Positions 1 to 9,289 are shown, counted from the stretch's first letter. The stretch is 64,000 nucleotides of DNA from Elusimicrobiota bacterium (GCA_016180815.1 JACPAN010000008.1:176748-240747); one strand, 5' to 3'. Notes: generated by a model not told the origin, from the letters alone. Numbers and translations: made by a program.

Positions 1-512
1 TTGGGCAGGGTGATTTTGAGGTTTTGTCCCTCGCAGGCGACGCGTGAAATCAGCTCGGCTGCGTTGAGGGTGTAATCTCCTTTGTCGTTGCGCGTGGCGT
101 TTGTGCCGGCGATGGGTTCAAGCATCAGCCAGGAACCTCCGCCGGAACGGTCCATGATCATGAAGCGCAGCACGCTGTAGCGAGCATCTTCGCAATTGAG
201 CTTTTGCCCGCCGTGGAAAACGACGCCTTGCCTGATGGGGAAAACATAGGTTTTTCCGTCTTTGGAAATAAGCCCATTGGCTACGGTCGGCACTTTTTCG
301 GAAAGCACGGGAATAAATTCTTTAATGGACGTTCCTTTATAGCCCAGAAGCGGTTCGTACACGTTCATGATCACTTCATCGCTGGCTGTGTCAAAAGCCC
401 AGGCCGGATCCAGCGTGTCGATATCGCCGCCGGATTTCAGCTCGATGAACGTGTCAGGATTCTTGACCGCAGCTTGCAGCAGGCAGGACAACAGGAGAAA
501 AATTTTCAGCAT
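1..512 (-). CDS. Family 5 extracellular solute-binding protein, partial (runs off left edge)
   Basis: This is the N-terminal part of a periplasmic peptide/solute-binding protein that would deliver ligand to a Dpp/Opp-type ABC importer; the C-terminus lies outside the window. The frame is open from the ATG at 512 to base 1. The start reads MLKIFLLLSC, a short hydrophobic segment with a possible lipobox (LLSC), followed by PDTFIE and a DTLDPAWAFDTAS segment that closely matches the second binding protein at 4783-6588 (DSLDPAYAYDTAS). The GKTYVFPIRQGVVFH motif is typical of SBP_bac_5. It follows the MacB-like permease by 33 bp on the same strand, so it is probably the distal gene of the same operon. 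No clear Shine-Dalgarno is seen, so the exact start is uncertain. Confidence 0.85.
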   Translation of the reverse strand, partial: MLKIFLLLSCLLQAAVKNPDTFIELKSGGDIDTLDPAWAFDTASDEVIMNVYEPLLGYKGTSIKEFIPVLSEKVPTVANGLISKDGKTYVFPIRQGVVFHGGQKLNCEDARYSVLRFMIMDRSGGGSWLMLEPIAGTNATRNDKGDYTLNAAELISRVACEGQNLKITLP

Positions 513-545
513 GACGTTCAGTTTATAAAAATAAGGGCAAACGCC

Positions 546-1838
546 TTATTCGTAGTGCAGGGCCTCAACCGGGTCCAGGCGCGCCGCCATCCAGGCCGGA
601 TAAACCGAGAAGATGAAGCCTGTCCCTGCGGCAATCCCCAAGGCAGCGAGAAAATGATGAATCTGGAACGTGGCGATATCCATCCAACGAAGTTCCTTAA
701 GGAATGTGTTGATCCCGATTAAACCCAGGCCGATGCCGAACACGCCGCCTAAGAGCCCTAAGAGCATGGCCTCGATCACGAATTGAAGCAGGATATCCCC
801 TCTTGAGGCGCCGACCGCGCGGCGGATGCCGATTTCTCTGATGCGTGAATAGATGGTGGCGAGCGTCACATTCATAATGCCGATGCCGCCCGCTAAAATG
901 CAAACCAAGCCCATGATCATAATGGCCACAGCCATTTTCCGGTTTTCAGCCAGGCGTTCGGCGAACATCTCGGCATAGGCCCTGATTTCATAGTCTTCTT
1001 CGCCCCGGTGCCGGGCTTTAAGCAAAATATCGATTTTTTTCTTGTATAGAGCCAGCGTTTTTTCGTCTCCGGTATCGATGTCGATTTCATCAATAGTCTC
1101 GTTATCCGGACTCCACCCCCACTTGCTTTTTAAAGAAGGGATGGTGGTGATGGGAATAATGCCTCGGCCCGTGCCCCAGGAGCCTCCCCTGAACCAACGC
1201 GGGTCGTCTTCCCTGATCGGCTCCTTGATAATGCCCACGACCACGAAGGATTGATTGCCGATAACCACGGTTTCACCCAGAAGATCGCGCCGGGTGATCC
1301 AGTTTTCGAAACTGTTGGCAATCCCCCAAAATTTGAGCCAAGCCGGTTTTTTGCGCCAGCCTCCGGGTTCGATCAGCACGCAGACTTTGGCGTTTTGACG
1401 GACATCGTCCCATTTTAAAAATCGGCCCCTGAGCTTAAAAACCCATTCGCGTTTGGCCCAATCCGGAGTCAGACCCATGGCCATGAAATTGTCATCTTTA
1501 AAATCCTTGAATACAAAACCTGATCCCCACATTTGCGTTTCCGGGGAAATCATGTAGAGATCCGGGAATGATTCGCGTATGACTGCGGCGTCGTTGTAGG
1601 TTAATCCCGGAGAAAGTCCTTTTGATTTGTAATCCCTTTTTTTGGAAATCGACATCCGCCCCGGGCCGGATAATTCCATGGCTTTCTTCATGCGTTGATT
1701 CGAGCCTTCGGTGATGGCGAAAGTATATAAGAGCGCCGCAACCCCGATGGTCATGGTTAAAAAACTCAAAAACGACCGGGTTTTGTGGGCCCAGATTTCA
1801 AGAAGCCCGGTGGTCAGAGCCGTTAATAATTTGGCCAT
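546..1838 (-). CDS. MacB/FtsX-family ABC transporter permease
   Basis: This is the membrane subunit of a mechanotransmission-type ABC exporter (LolC/MacB class), 430 aa. The N-terminus has one membrane segment (about residues 20-42), followed by a large periplasmic MacB_PCD-like domain (45-300). Three C-terminal membrane helices (about 303-325, 350-378, 393-418) form the FtsX domain, with the typical REIGIRRAVGAS coupling sequence between helices. The DPVEALHYE ending is also characteristic of the family. The ATG at 1838 lies 41 bp inside the end of the ATPase gene, so the two are translationally linked; in MacB proper they are a single polypeptide, here they are split. Substrate unknown. Confidence 0.93.
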   Translation of the reverse strand: MAKLLTALTTGLLEIWAHKTRSFLSFLTMTIGVAALLYTFAITEGSNQRMKKAMELSGPGRMSISKKRDYKSKGLSPGLTYNDAAVIRESFPDLYMISPETQMWGSGFVFKDFKDDNFMAMGLTPDWAKREWVFKLRGRFLKWDDVRQNAKVCVLIEPGGWRKKPAWLKFWGIANSFENWITRRDLLGETVVIGNQSFVVVGIIKEPIREDDPRWFRGGSWGTGRGIIPITTIPSLKSKWGWSPDNETIDEIDIDTGDEKTLALYKKKIDILLKARHRGEEDYEIRAYAEMFAERLAENRKMAVAIMIMGLVCILAGGIGIMNVTLATIYSRIREIGIRRAVGASRGDILLQFVIEAMLLGLLGGVFGIGLGLIGINTFLKELRWMDIATFQIHHFLAALGIAAGTGFIFSVYPAWMAARLDPVEALHYE

Positions 1839-2487
1839 CTTTTAAATGAATCACCCGTTTTGTTTTTTCGGCGATGTTTGGATCATGGGTGACCAGGACG
1901 ATTGTTTTGTTTTGGGCGTTTAATTCTAGAAAAAGATCGAGAATTTCCCGGCCTGTGTTGGTGTCCAGATTTCCGGTCGGCTCATCGGCTAGGATCAAGG
2001 AGGGGTCGTTCGCCAAAGCCCGGGCAATGCCTACGCGTTGTTTTTCGCCTCCGGAGAGTTGGATCGGGCTGTTTTTTTCTTTATTTTTGAGGCCGACCGA
2101 CGATAAAAGCGAAGCGGCTTTTGCCGCGGCCTCTTTTCTTGAGATTCCACGGTAGCCCATGGGGAGCATCACGTTTTCCATGGCGCTTAAGCGCGGCAGA
2201 AGATTAAACGCCTGGAACACGAAGCCGATCTTTTCCCTGCGCCTGAGCGTGCGTTCGCGGTCTTTGAAAAGGGAAATATCCTCTTCGTCTAAATCGTATG
2301 TTCCCGAGCTCGGCCGGTCCAAGAGGCCGAGGATGTTGAGCAGCGTCGATTTGCCGCAGCCCGAAGGTCCCATGACGGCGACCAACTCTCCGGCGTTGAT
2401 TTGAAGGTCGATGCCGCGCAGCGCGGTGTAATTTTCATTATAGGTTTTGACGATTTGCCGGCAGCGGACGACGCTTTTATTTTTCAT
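1798..2487 (-). CDS. MacB/LolD-type ABC transporter ATPase
   Basis: This is the nucleotide-binding subunit powering the adjacent FtsX-type permease. It has Walker [11 protein letters not shown]-loop [10 protein letters not shown], signature [15 protein letters not shown], Walker [13 protein letters not shown] and the switch histidine in VLVTHDP. The reading frame extends to 2523, but the ATG at 2487 (MKNKSVVRC) is the better start: it gives the usual 229-residue LolD/MacB ATPase length and a short 11-bp overlap with the end of the membrane-fusion gene. The gene order TolC, MFP, ATPase, permease and the close packing support a single tripartite efflux unit. Confidence 0.94.
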   Translation of the reverse strand: MKNKSVVRCRQIVKTYNENYTALRGIDLQINAGELVAVMGPSGCGKSTLLNILGLLDRPSSGTYDLDEEDISLFKDRERTLRRREKIGFVFQAFNLLPRLSAMENVMLPMGYRGISRKEAAAKAASLLSSVGLKNKEKNSPIQLSGGEKQRVGIARALANDPSLILADEPTGNLDTNTGREILDLFLELNAQNKTIVLVTHDPNIAEKTKRVIHLKDGQIINGSDHRAS

Positions 2488-3412
2488 CGAGCGGTTTTTC
2501 GGGCAGCACGCTCTCGCCCTCATTGAGACCCTCGATCACTTCAGCGTCCGTTTCGTTTTTTAGGCCTGTTTTGACGGTCCGGCGTTCGGGTTTTTTGCCT
2601 CGGGCAAAGTAAACGAATTCTTCCCCTTTTTCTTCATAGATGACGTTTAAAGGGATTTTCAGCACCCCGGTTTTTTTGGCGAGCACGGCTTCGACGCGCG
2701 CCGTCATGCCGGTCCTTAAACGTTCGTCGTTTTTAATCAGGCGCACCAGAACCTTGAATGTCTTTAAGTTGTTGCTGTCCCTGACGGCGCGCGGCGATAT
2801 GGAATCGATTTCACCGGGGAACGTTTCGCCCGCGATGGCATCCACTTTTACGTCGACGGACATGCCGGTTTTGAGTTTCAAAATATCCATTTCGCTGATT
2901 TTAAGCTCAACCGTCATTTCCCGCATATCCGCAATGATCATTAAGACGGTAGGGTTGGTGGTGTCTAAAAGCCCCAGCACAAAATCTCCGGGTTGGGCTA
3001 AACGCTGAATTTCTCGCTGACCTTCCCTTTGGATGGGCGCCAAAATGACGCCGCTGATCGGGGCCGTGATCTCGATGGGGACATACCGGTCCAACTCTGA
3101 CCGGCCGGGTTGAAGCAGGGCCAGTTTCTCCCCTCTTTTGACCGCGGAACCTTCATTAACGTAGCGGTCGATGATGCGGCCGCTGGCTTTGGCATGAATG
3201 TCGACGGCAACCCTGGGAACGACTTCCCCTGTTTCGCGAAAGCGCGTTTCAATATCGCCTTTGGCGGCTAAGGCAAGCTCTGGCCCGCCGTTTTTATGAT
3301 TTTGTTTTTTCGAGCGATAGGCGGCCAGCGTCGCCCCTAAAAGCAAAATTAGAGCGATTAAAATTAATAGAGATTTTTTCTTGGCGGGCAGTTTTGGCCG
3401 TGGCCAGGACAT
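2477..3412 (-). CDS. MacA-like periplasmic adaptor (membrane fusion protein)
   Basis: This is an HlyD/RND-type adaptor linking the inner-membrane MacB-like pump to the TolC channel; 311 aa from the ATG at 3412. A single N-terminal membrane anchor (about residues 12-32) is followed by a split biotinyl-lipoyl domain (KASGRIIDRYVNEGSAVKRG and ITAPISGVILAP), a beta-barrel domain (MSVDVKVDAIAGETFPGEID) and a membrane-proximal domain (LRTGMTARVEAVL). The alpha-hairpin between the two lipoyl halves is unusually short, so contact with TolC may be reduced. The start overlaps the TolC stop in a TGATG arrangement. An upstream GTG at 3415 is in frame but less likely. Confidence 0.92.
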   Translation of the reverse strand: MSWPRPKLPAKKKSLLILIALILLLGATLAAYRSKKQNHKNGGPELALAAKGDIETRFRETGEVVPRVAVDIHAKASGRIIDRYVNEGSAVKRGEKLALLQPGRSELDRYVPIEITAPISGVILAPIQREGQREIQRLAQPGDFVLGLLDTTNPTVLMIIADMREMTVELKISEMDILKLKTGMSVDVKVDAIAGETFPGEIDSISPRAVRDSNNLKTFKVLVRLIKNDERLRTGMTARVEAVLAKKTGVLKIPLNVIYEEKGEEFVYFARGKKPERRTVKTGLKNETDAEVIEGLNEGESVLPEKPLDEK

Positions 3413-4749
3413 CACTCGAGTGCCTCCTCATCCAGGGGCGTTCCAACCGCGATTTTATATTTCATCACAGCAAGATGATAGTCCTTGATGACTTGCGCCT
3501 GTTCAAGCTGGGCGGACAAGAGGTCTTGCTGGGCTTGGGTGAGTTCGAGGATGCCGGCCGAGCCCTGGCTGTAGCGCTCCTGGACATAAGCCGCATTTTC
3601 TTTGACCAACGATTCTTTTCGGGCGCTGATCGCGTAAGAGGCTCCTAGGCGCTCAAGCTCGAGAATCGCCGTTAGGATTTCTTCTTTGATCCGGCGCTGG
3701 GTTTCGCGCTCAGCGGCTTGGGCGGCCTTATGTTGGGCCGCGGCGCCCATATAATCCTGCCATTGCGCGATATGGCCCAATCCGAAAGAGTAGGAAAGAA
3801 CGGCGGAGACCTGATAATTTTTTTCAGGGATGCCGAATTGTTTGCTGGGCAGCCCGAAGGTAGCGCTGTTCTGCCAGTTCCAATCCGCTTTGACGTTTAA
3901 ATCGGGAAAAAGTTTCTGCCCGCGCACGCGCGTTTCAATCCGGGCCTTGTCCACGCGCAGCCGCGCGTTGATGAGTTCCGGTTTTTGCCGCAGCGCCAGG
4001 GACCAGGAATCATCAAAGCCCGGGATGGAGCCGGGTTTGGGCCGGTCCGGCTCTTGGGCTTGCGCGGCTTCTTCGCCCGGACGCTCGATCAGCCAGTTGA
4101 ATTTGGCCAGGGCCAGGCGCGCGTCATTGCGGACCCCCAACAGGCGCTGTTCGGTTGAATAAAGATCGACTTGGGTTTTTTGAATATCAAATAGGCTGCG
4201 CAATCCTTGTTTGTATAGGTTTTGGGCCATTTCATGCTGGTCGCGCTGCATTTGAAGATTTTGTTCGAAAGCCGCCAGGTTTTTATTTTTGAGGATTAAA
4301 TGATGGAAAGTTTCCAGGGCTTTGAGGACTGTTTCCCTGACGGCGCGCAGCAGCTCTACGTCGGCTAGGCGCGTCTCCAAGGCCGCGGTCTTGAAGGCCC
4401 AATGATCTTTGAAGCTGTTGAAGAGATTAAGTGAAACATTGGCGTTATAGCTGACCTCATCCGATTCGGTTTTCCATTTGGCGAAGGCGTATTGATTTTG
4501 AGGATTATGACCATAGGGGATGGCGCTGGCCGAGGCCGCTGCATTCGGCAGCCAGGCTGTGGCGAGCGTCGAGGTTTTTCTGCGGCGGGCCCGGTCGAGA
4601 TCTTGCCTCGCCGTTTCAAGCTCCGGCGAGGCCTGTAAAACTTTACGGACATAATCGGCCTGATTCCAAGAAGCCGCTTCTGCCGGCAAAGCCGGGACGA
4701 ACAGGGCCAGGAATATGAGGAGAACGGAATGTTTATGAATCAAAAACAA
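3412..4749 (-). CDS. TolC-family outer membrane efflux channel
   Basis: Outer-membrane factor of 445 aa with a signal peptide ending near ALPAEAASW. It has two related OEP-type halves rich in long amphipathic helices, such as LETARQDLDRARRRK in the first and ELTQAQQDLLSAQLEQAQ near the C-terminus. It would form the trimeric exit duct for the MacA/MacB-like pump encoded immediately downstream. The only reasonable initiation codon is a TTG at 4749; an in-frame stop lies at 4783-4785 (the stop of the upstream binding-protein gene), so the start cannot be much earlier. A second TolC-family gene at 56599-57843 belongs to the metal efflux operon. Confidence 0.92.
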   Translation of the reverse strand: MFLIHKHSVLLIFLALFVPALPAEAASWNQADYVRKVLQASPELETARQDLDRARRRKTSTLATAWLPNAAASASAIPYGHNPQNQYAFAKWKTESDEVSYNANVSLNLFNSFKDHWAFKTAALETRLADVELLRAVRETVLKALETFHHLILKNKNLAAFEQNLQMQRDQHEMAQNLYKQGLRSLFDIQKTQVDLYSTEQRLLGVRNDARLALAKFNWLIERPGEEAAQAQEPDRPKPGSIPGFDDSWSLALRQKPELINARLRVDKARIETRVRGQKLFPDLNVKADWNWQNSATFGLPSKQFGIPEKNYQVSAVLSYSFGLGHIAQWQDYMGAAAQHKAAQAAERETQRRIKEEILTAILELERLGASYAISARKESLVKENAAYVQERYSQGSAGILELTQAQQDLLSAQLEQAQVIKDYHLAVMKYKIAVGTPLDEEALE

Positions 4750-4782
4750 CGATTGCGTTTTGAGCCCGGCCGTCCGGCGAGA

Positions 4783-6588
4783 TTATTTTCCCCCCTTGGG
4801 CCGGGTTTTTGTTTCCGTCGTCGCTCCCAAAGATTTTTCGATGGGGTAGAAATAGAAATAATCCGGGATCACGGGATTGGCGTAGAATCCTTGCACCCAA
4901 TCCCTCAGCGGCAGCGGCTGCCGAGTTGAAATGCCGAAAATAAACGGAGCGTCTTCATAGGCGATTTTCGTCAAATCGAAATATAGCTGCTCGCGTTTTT
5001 TAGGGTTAATTTCGGCGACCGCCTTTTCCACCAATTCATCCGCTTCCGGGTTATGGTAGCGATAGCGTCCGATCTGGGCGCCGTTGTGATGCATGTAGGA
5101 GAAGGCGAAATTATGCGGATCGGGAAAATCCGCCAGCCAGGCGGTGTAGCGCATGGGCAGTTTGAAGCTTGATTCATCCGAAAGCAAAGTGGACCATTGG
5201 ATGGGCCGCACGTCCACTTTGAATTTCGGATTCAATGATTCAAGATTCTTTCTGAAAATATTGCTGGCGGTTTGGCGAATGTCGTTGCCTGCGTTAAAAG
5301 GCAGCACCATGCGGAAGCCCGTTTCCCACAGTTTGCCGCCGTGAGCTTTTCTGAGATGTTCCTCGGCTTTTTTCAGGTTAAATTCTCTGACGGGTTGTTT
5401 GGGGTTGTACCCAGGCAAAGCGGTCGGGATGAACCCGCGGCAAAGTTCGGCCGTTCCCCGGTAAATGTCATTGACCGTCACGTTTTGATCATAGGCGTAC
5501 GTGAATCCCAAACGCACGTCTTTGTCCGCGAAGAAATCAACCGGGATGCCGTTGCCGTCTAATTTCCCCGAGCCGATATAAGGATTGGGCGCCGGGTTGA
5601 TGTTGAAATTGAAGGTGAAGACCGCGCTGATATCCAACACCGGCACCTGGGCGATTTTGACCCCCGGAATTTTGGCTACCTGCGGTTCGTATTGATTGGA
5701 AACATAGGCCGAATCCACGTCGCCTCTGTCCAAGAGCAGGCGCCGCGTAGCGAATTCATCAACTTTTTTAATCACGATGCGTTTTAACTTGGCCGGGGCG
5801 CGCCAGTAATTTTCGTGGCGAGTCAGGCTGATTTGTTTCGTGGTTTTGTCCCATCCCTCGAACATAAAGGCTCCGGTGCCGTTCATGTGTTCGAAGAAAT
5901 AAGAATTTTCTTTCTTGGGGTTGTTGTATTTCTTCCACGTGGTTTCGGTCCCATCCCAGTCGCCGTGAGCCGCGGCCCATTTTTTATTGACGGTATACGT
6001 CCACATGGCCAGGACCGACAGAAACGGCGCATAGGGTTTGGCCAGGTGAATTGTGAGTTTTTGCCCATCGATTTTGATGTGCTCTTCGAGCTTTTTGAAA
6101 TCCAGAGTGGTATTGCCTTTATCATCCCGAGTCGAGGGCACGCCCCCGATCGGCTCCAGCAGCAAAGCCGAAGGCCCGCCGGCTCGATCCTGAAGCATGA
6201 AGCGCATTAAGGAGTATTTGATGTCCTCGGGCGTCAGCTCGGCGCCGTCATGGAATTTGACGCCTTTGCGGATTTTAAACGTGTAGGTCATCCCATCGGC
6301 GGAGATGCCTCCGTTGGCTTTCGTCGGGACTACCTCGGCAAGCATGGGGATATATTCTTTAACCGAGCTGCCCTTGAACATCACGAGCTGTTCGTAAACC
6401 TGAAAAATGATCTGGTGGCTGGCCGTGTCGTAAGCGTAAGCCGGGTCAAGGCTGTCCGCGTCGCCGATGGTGGCGTAAATGAACGTGTCCGGATTCTTTA
6501 TCTGCGAGAGGATTTCGGCATTGGCGGGCTGGGCGATGCCGGCAGTCAATGTAACGGCCAAAAATTTTGCGGCGAGGCGTTTGGTCAT
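4783..6588 (-). CDS. Family 5 extracellular peptide-binding protein
   Basis: Full-length (601 aa) SBP_bac_5 protein with a cleavable signal peptide ending near QPANAEILS. Recognisable family features are DSLDPAYAYDTAS, VPTKANGGISADGMTYTFKI with RKGVKFHDG, KPYAPFLSVLA and the late AYDQNVTVNDIYRG region. It would bind oligopeptides or a similar ligand in the periplasm for the DppD/DppF-energised importer. A good ribosome-binding site (GGGGG, about 5 nt upstream) supports the ATG at 6588. The gene is separated from dppF by the 274-bp palindromic element and followed by the TolC gene after 33 bp. It is clearly a paralogue of the partial gene at 1-512. Confidence 0.93.
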   Translation of the reverse strand: MTKRLAAKFLAVTLTAGIAQPANAEILSQIKNPDTFIYATIGDADSLDPAYAYDTASHQIIFQVYEQLVMFKGSSVKEYIPMLAEVVPTKANGGISADGMTYTFKIRKGVKFHDGAELTPEDIKYSLMRFMLQDRAGGPSALLLEPIGGVPSTRDDKGNTTLDFKKLEEHIKIDGQKLTIHLAKPYAPFLSVLAMWTYTVNKKWAAAHGDWDGTETTWKKYNNPKKENSYFFEHMNGTGAFMFEGWDKTTKQISLTRHENYWRAPAKLKRIVIKKVDEFATRRLLLDRGDVDSAYVSNQYEPQVAKIPGVKIAQVPVLDISAVFTFNFNINPAPNPYIGSGKLDGNGIPVDFFADKDVRLGFTYAYDQNVTVNDIYRGTAELCRGFIPTALPGYNPKQPVREFNLKKAEEHLRKAHGGKLWETGFRMVLPFNAGNDIRQTASNIFRKNLESLNPKFKVDVRPIQWSTLLSDESSFKLPMRYTAWLADFPDPHNFAFSYMHHNGAQIGRYRYHNPEADELVEKAVAEINPKKREQLYFDLTKIAYEDAPFIFGISTRQPLPLRDWVQGFYANPVIPDYFYFYPIEKSLGATTETKTRPKGGK

Positions 6589-6608
6589 TTTTCCCCCTTA
6601 TCGATCTT

Positions 6609-6882
6609 AGGGTCCGTCAAGGAATAATATGAACATTTGGCTGAGGCGATTTTGGAGCGAGACAAAGCCGGATTTTTTGACGCGTACCTGAAAGGTACGT
6701 TAGAAAAATCCGGTAAAGTCGCAGCCCAAAATCGCCCAGCCCCTTCGGGGGAAGCCGATATCGGGCCAATGGCGTCGTTGCGCCTGCGCTTACGTACCCT
6801 TTGGGTACGCCGCACTCGGCGCGCCTAGCCCTTGGCCCAATATCGGCTTCCCAAATGTTCATATTATTCCTTGACGGACCCT
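6609..6882. repeat. Multi-branched palindromic element, copy 1
   Basis: The element is bounded by a perfect 32-bp inverted repeat (6609-6640 against 6851-6882). Inside are three arms. Arm I pairs the gcgatttt side (from about 6646) with the aaaatcgc side (ending about 6738), then 6668-6677 with 6704-6713, and ends in the hairpin cgtacc/ggtacg with loop tgaaa (6683-6699). Arm II is a tiny cccc-ttc-gggg hairpin near 6740-6750. Arm III pairs 6751-6769 with 6832-6850 and ends in cgtaccc/gggtacg (6793-6809). A second copy with the same architecture lies at 16172-16446. It fills the gap between dppF and the downstream binding-protein gene. Short ORFs across it are by-products of the repeats. Confidence 0.9.
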
Positions 6883-6892
6883 TATTTTGAGT

Positions 6893-7918
6893 TTACTTAA
6901 AATGAATGGCTGCCGCGGACGGTTCTTTGGCGAATGGCAGCACCGGGCAGAGAACGCTGTGTTTGCCGTCCTCACCGATGGGCGTCCATTGCGGCTCGTT
7001 GACGCGGCAGGAATCTTGGGCATACCGGCAGCGCGGATGGAAATGGCATCCGGGCGGCGGATTAAGCGGGCTGGGCACATCTCCGGTCAAAAGAATTTTG
7101 GGCCGGTTTTTAAGCGCCGGGTCCGCGATCGGGCATGATGAGAGCAGGGCCTCGGTATAGGGATGCTGCGGATTCGCAAAGAGTTCAGCGGAAGGGGCGA
7201 TTTCCACGATTCGCCCCAAGTACATGACCGCCACGCGCGTCGCGATATGCTTGACCACTGAAAGATCGTGAGAGATGAAAACATAGGTCAGGTTGAATTT
7301 TCGCTGAAGTTCGGCCAGCAAATTTAAGACTTGGGCTTGAATGGAAACATCCAAGGCGCTTACCGGCTCGTCGCAGACGATGAGTTTGGGGTTTAAGGCC
7401 AAAGCTCTGGCGATGCCGATGCGCTGGCGCTGGCCGCCGGAAAATTCATGCGGGTAGCGTTGGGCATGAGCCCGGGTTAGGCCGACCACGTTTAAGAGCT
7501 CCTCGACTTTTTGGCGGCGGGAGTTTTTGTCGCCGATGCCGTGGATGACGAGGGGCTCTTCCACGATGTTGTTGACTTTCATTCTGGGGTTTAAGCTTGA
7601 GAAGGGATCCTGGAAAACGATTTGCGCTTGCCGGCGAAATCCTTTCCAACCGGATCTTCCGTGAGACCAGATATCCGTTCCCTCAAAAAGGATCGTGCCG
7701 TCCGTGGGCTTTTCAAGGCCGAGGATCAGCCGCCCCATTGTGGATTTTCCGCAGCCGGTTTCCCCCACCAGGCCCAAGGTTTCTCCTTGGAAAACCTCCA
7801 AGTTGATGCCGTCCACGGCTTTGACCACGCCCGTTATTTTTTTGCGGATGACGCCTTTGGTCAGGATGAAGTGCTTTTTGAGGCCGCGGATCTCAAAAAG
7901 TTTCGAGTTAGCGGCCAT
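6893..7918 (-). CDS. dppF: Dipeptide/oligopeptide ABC transporter ATPase DppF/OppF
   Basis: Second ATPase of a peptide importer. It contains Walker [13 protein letters not shown], signature [17 protein letters not shown], Walker [15 protein letters not shown] and the C-terminal oligopeptide-transporter extension with cysteines in the [15 protein letters not shown] motif, expected to carry an iron-sulphur cluster in this family. The open frame begins at 7987, but the ATG at 7918 ([15 protein letters not shown]) has an AAGGA ribosome-binding site 7 nt upstream and gives the normal 341-residue protein, overlapping the dppD stop by 11 bp. It acts with DppD; the cognate permease genes are not in the window. 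Confidence 0.93.
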   Translation of the reverse strand: MAANSKLFEIRGLKKHFILTKGVIRKKITGVVKAVDGINLEVFQGETLGLVGETGCGKSTMGRLILGLEKPTDGTILFEGTDIWSHGRSGWKGFRRQAQIVFQDPFSSLNPRMKVNNIVEEPLVIHGIGDKNSRRQKVEELLNVVGLTRAHAQRYPHEFSGGQRQRIGIARALALNPKLIVCDEPVSALDVSIQAQVLNLLAELQRKFNLTYVFISHDLSVVKHIATRVAVMYLGRIVEIAPSAELFANPQHPYTEALLSSCPIADPALKNRPKILLTGDVPSPLNPPPGCHFHPRCRYAQDSCRVNEPQWTPIGEDGKHSVLCPVLPFAKEPSAAAIHFK

Positions 7919-8963
7919 CCACGAGTCCTTGCTTGCGGGCTTTTTCCATCGTTTCAGCGGGGGCCAAGCCGCGAGCTTGGGCATCATGCAGAAAACAGCT
8001 GGCGCTTTGAGACGCGCCCGCGGGGATGAGGCCGGGCGTCGTTTCCCGGCAATGATTCCAGGAATAAGGGCAACGCGGGGCGAACAGACAGCTCTCGCCG
8101 ATGCGGGCTAAGTTCGGCGGCTGGCCTTCGATGGGGCTTAAACGGTCTTGGCGTTGATTTAATTTCGGGACGGAGTTCAATAGGCCCCAGGTGTAGGGAT
8201 GCCTCGGCTTTTCAAAAATGCCGGCGACGGGGGCGGTCTCAACGGGTTTTCCGGCGTACATGACGATCACGTCATCGCAGACTTCGGCGACGACGCCCAG
8301 GTTATGGGTGATCATGATCAGCGCCATCCGGTAAGCTTCCTGCATTTTTCTCATCAAGGTCAAAATTTGAGCTTGGATGGTGACGTCAAGGGCCGTCGTC
8401 GGCTCATCCGCGATCAGAATATCCGGTTTCATGGCCAGCGCCATGGCGATCATGGCCCGTTGGCGCATGCCGCCGGAGAACTGGTGAGGATAATCAAAGA
8501 CGCGCTTGGCCGCGTTGGGAATGCCGACTTGATCGAGAAGATCGGCGGCTTGATTCCAGGCTTGCGTTTGGCCGGTTTTTTGGTGATGGCGGATGCTTTC
8601 CGCGATCTGTTCGCCCACGGTCAGCACCGGATTGAGGCTGGTCATGGGTTCCTGGAAAATCATGGCGATACGGTCGCCCCTGATGGCGCGCAGTTTGGAG
8701 TTCGGCAATCGGACCAGGTCCACGGGTTTGTCCATGCCCTTGCCCTTGAAAAGAATTTCGCCGTTGACGATGCGCCCGGGAGGGTTGGGGATCAGGCGCA
8801 GGATGGAAAGCGCATGCACGCTTTTTCCGCAACCTGATTCGCCGACAATGCCGAGGGTTTTGCCGGGGAATAGGTCGTAACTTAGTCCGTCGACGGCCCG
8901 GACCACCCCTTCTTCTGTGAAGAAATGAGTTTTAAGATTGCGAACGGAAAGAACGGATTCCAT
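7908..8963 (-). CDS. dppD: Dipeptide/oligopeptide ABC transporter ATPase DppD/OppD
   Basis: First ATPase of the peptide importer, about 351 aa. Walker A is [11 protein letters not shown], the signature is [15 protein letters not shown], Walker B is [13 protein letters not shown], and the oligo_HPY-type tail includes [14 protein letters not shown]. The ATG at 8963 is taken as the start; a TTG one codon upstream is possible. It follows the stand-alone RAM-domain gene by 24 bp and overlaps dppF, so the three are probably co-transcribed from the divergent intergenic region at 9222-9289. Confidence 0.93.
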   Translation of the reverse strand: MESVLSVRNLKTHFFTEEGVVRAVDGLSYDLFPGKTLGIVGESGCGKSVHALSILRLIPNPPGRIVNGEILFKGKGMDKPVDLVRLPNSKLRAIRGDRIAMIFQEPMTSLNPVLTVGEQIAESIRHHQKTGQTQAWNQAADLLDQVGIPNAAKRVFDYPHQFSGGMRQRAMIAMALAMKPDILIADEPTTALDVTIQAQILTLMRKMQEAYRMALIMITHNLGVVAEVCDDVIVMYAGKPVETAPVAGIFEKPRHPYTWGLLNSVPKLNQRQDRLSPIEGQPPNLARIGESCLFAPRCPYSWNHCRETTPGLIPAGASQSASCFLHDAQARGLAPAETMEKARKQGLVDGR

Positions 8964-8987
8964 CAAAAAGGGTGACGACCCTCCTCG

Positions 8988-9221
8988 TTATATGGCCGTG
9001 GTGATCAGCGTTTCCGTGGATTGAACGCCCGGGATGGCGCGAATTTTGGCGACGACCGTGTTTGAAAGAGTGGCCAAATCATCAGTTTCCATATCCAGAA
9101 CCAAGTCCCATCGTCCGAATACCGCGGAAACATGGGCGACGCCTTTGGTGGCTTTGATTTGCTGCAGAGCTTGCTTTTCTTTACCCGATGAAAGTCTCAC
9201 GAGCACGAGTCCGGTGACCAT
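8988..9221 (-). CDS. Stand-alone Lrp/AsnC ligand-binding (RAM) domain protein
   Basis: A 77-residue protein consisting only of the alpha/beta effector-binding domain (AsnC_trans_reg/RAM) of Lrp/AsnC regulators; there is no helix-turn-helix. The pattern VTGLVLVRLSSGKEKQAL, then VSAVFGRWDLVLDMETDD, ending IPGVQSTETLITTAI is typical. Such SARD-like proteins bind amino acids and oligomerise, and may modulate full-length Lrp proteins. A very strong ribosome-binding site (GAGGAGGAGG at 9229-9238) precedes the ATG. Its position as first gene of the peptide-transport operon suggests amino-acid sensing linked to peptide uptake; that link is inference. Confidence 0.9.
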   Translation of the reverse strand: MVTGLVLVRLSSGKEKQALQQIKATKGVAHVSAVFGRWDLVLDMETDDLATLSNTVVAKIRAIPGVQSTETLITTAI

Positions 9222-9289
9222 TCTTTTTCCTCCTCCTCAATTAACTCTCAAAAAGACTTCAAATAATACCAAAAGTGTAAACTAGCGGG

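Noticed and set aside
6617..6862. Small ORFs across palindromic element copy 1, with similar ORFs across copy 2
   Set aside because: Their similarity reflects the repeated DNA; both strands give ORFs, there is no ribosome-binding site, and the base-pairing pattern explains the sequence.
6609..6882. Integron attC site
   Set aside because: The element is too long, lacks the GTTRRRY/RYYYAAC core sites at its ends, and no integrase or cassette array is nearby.
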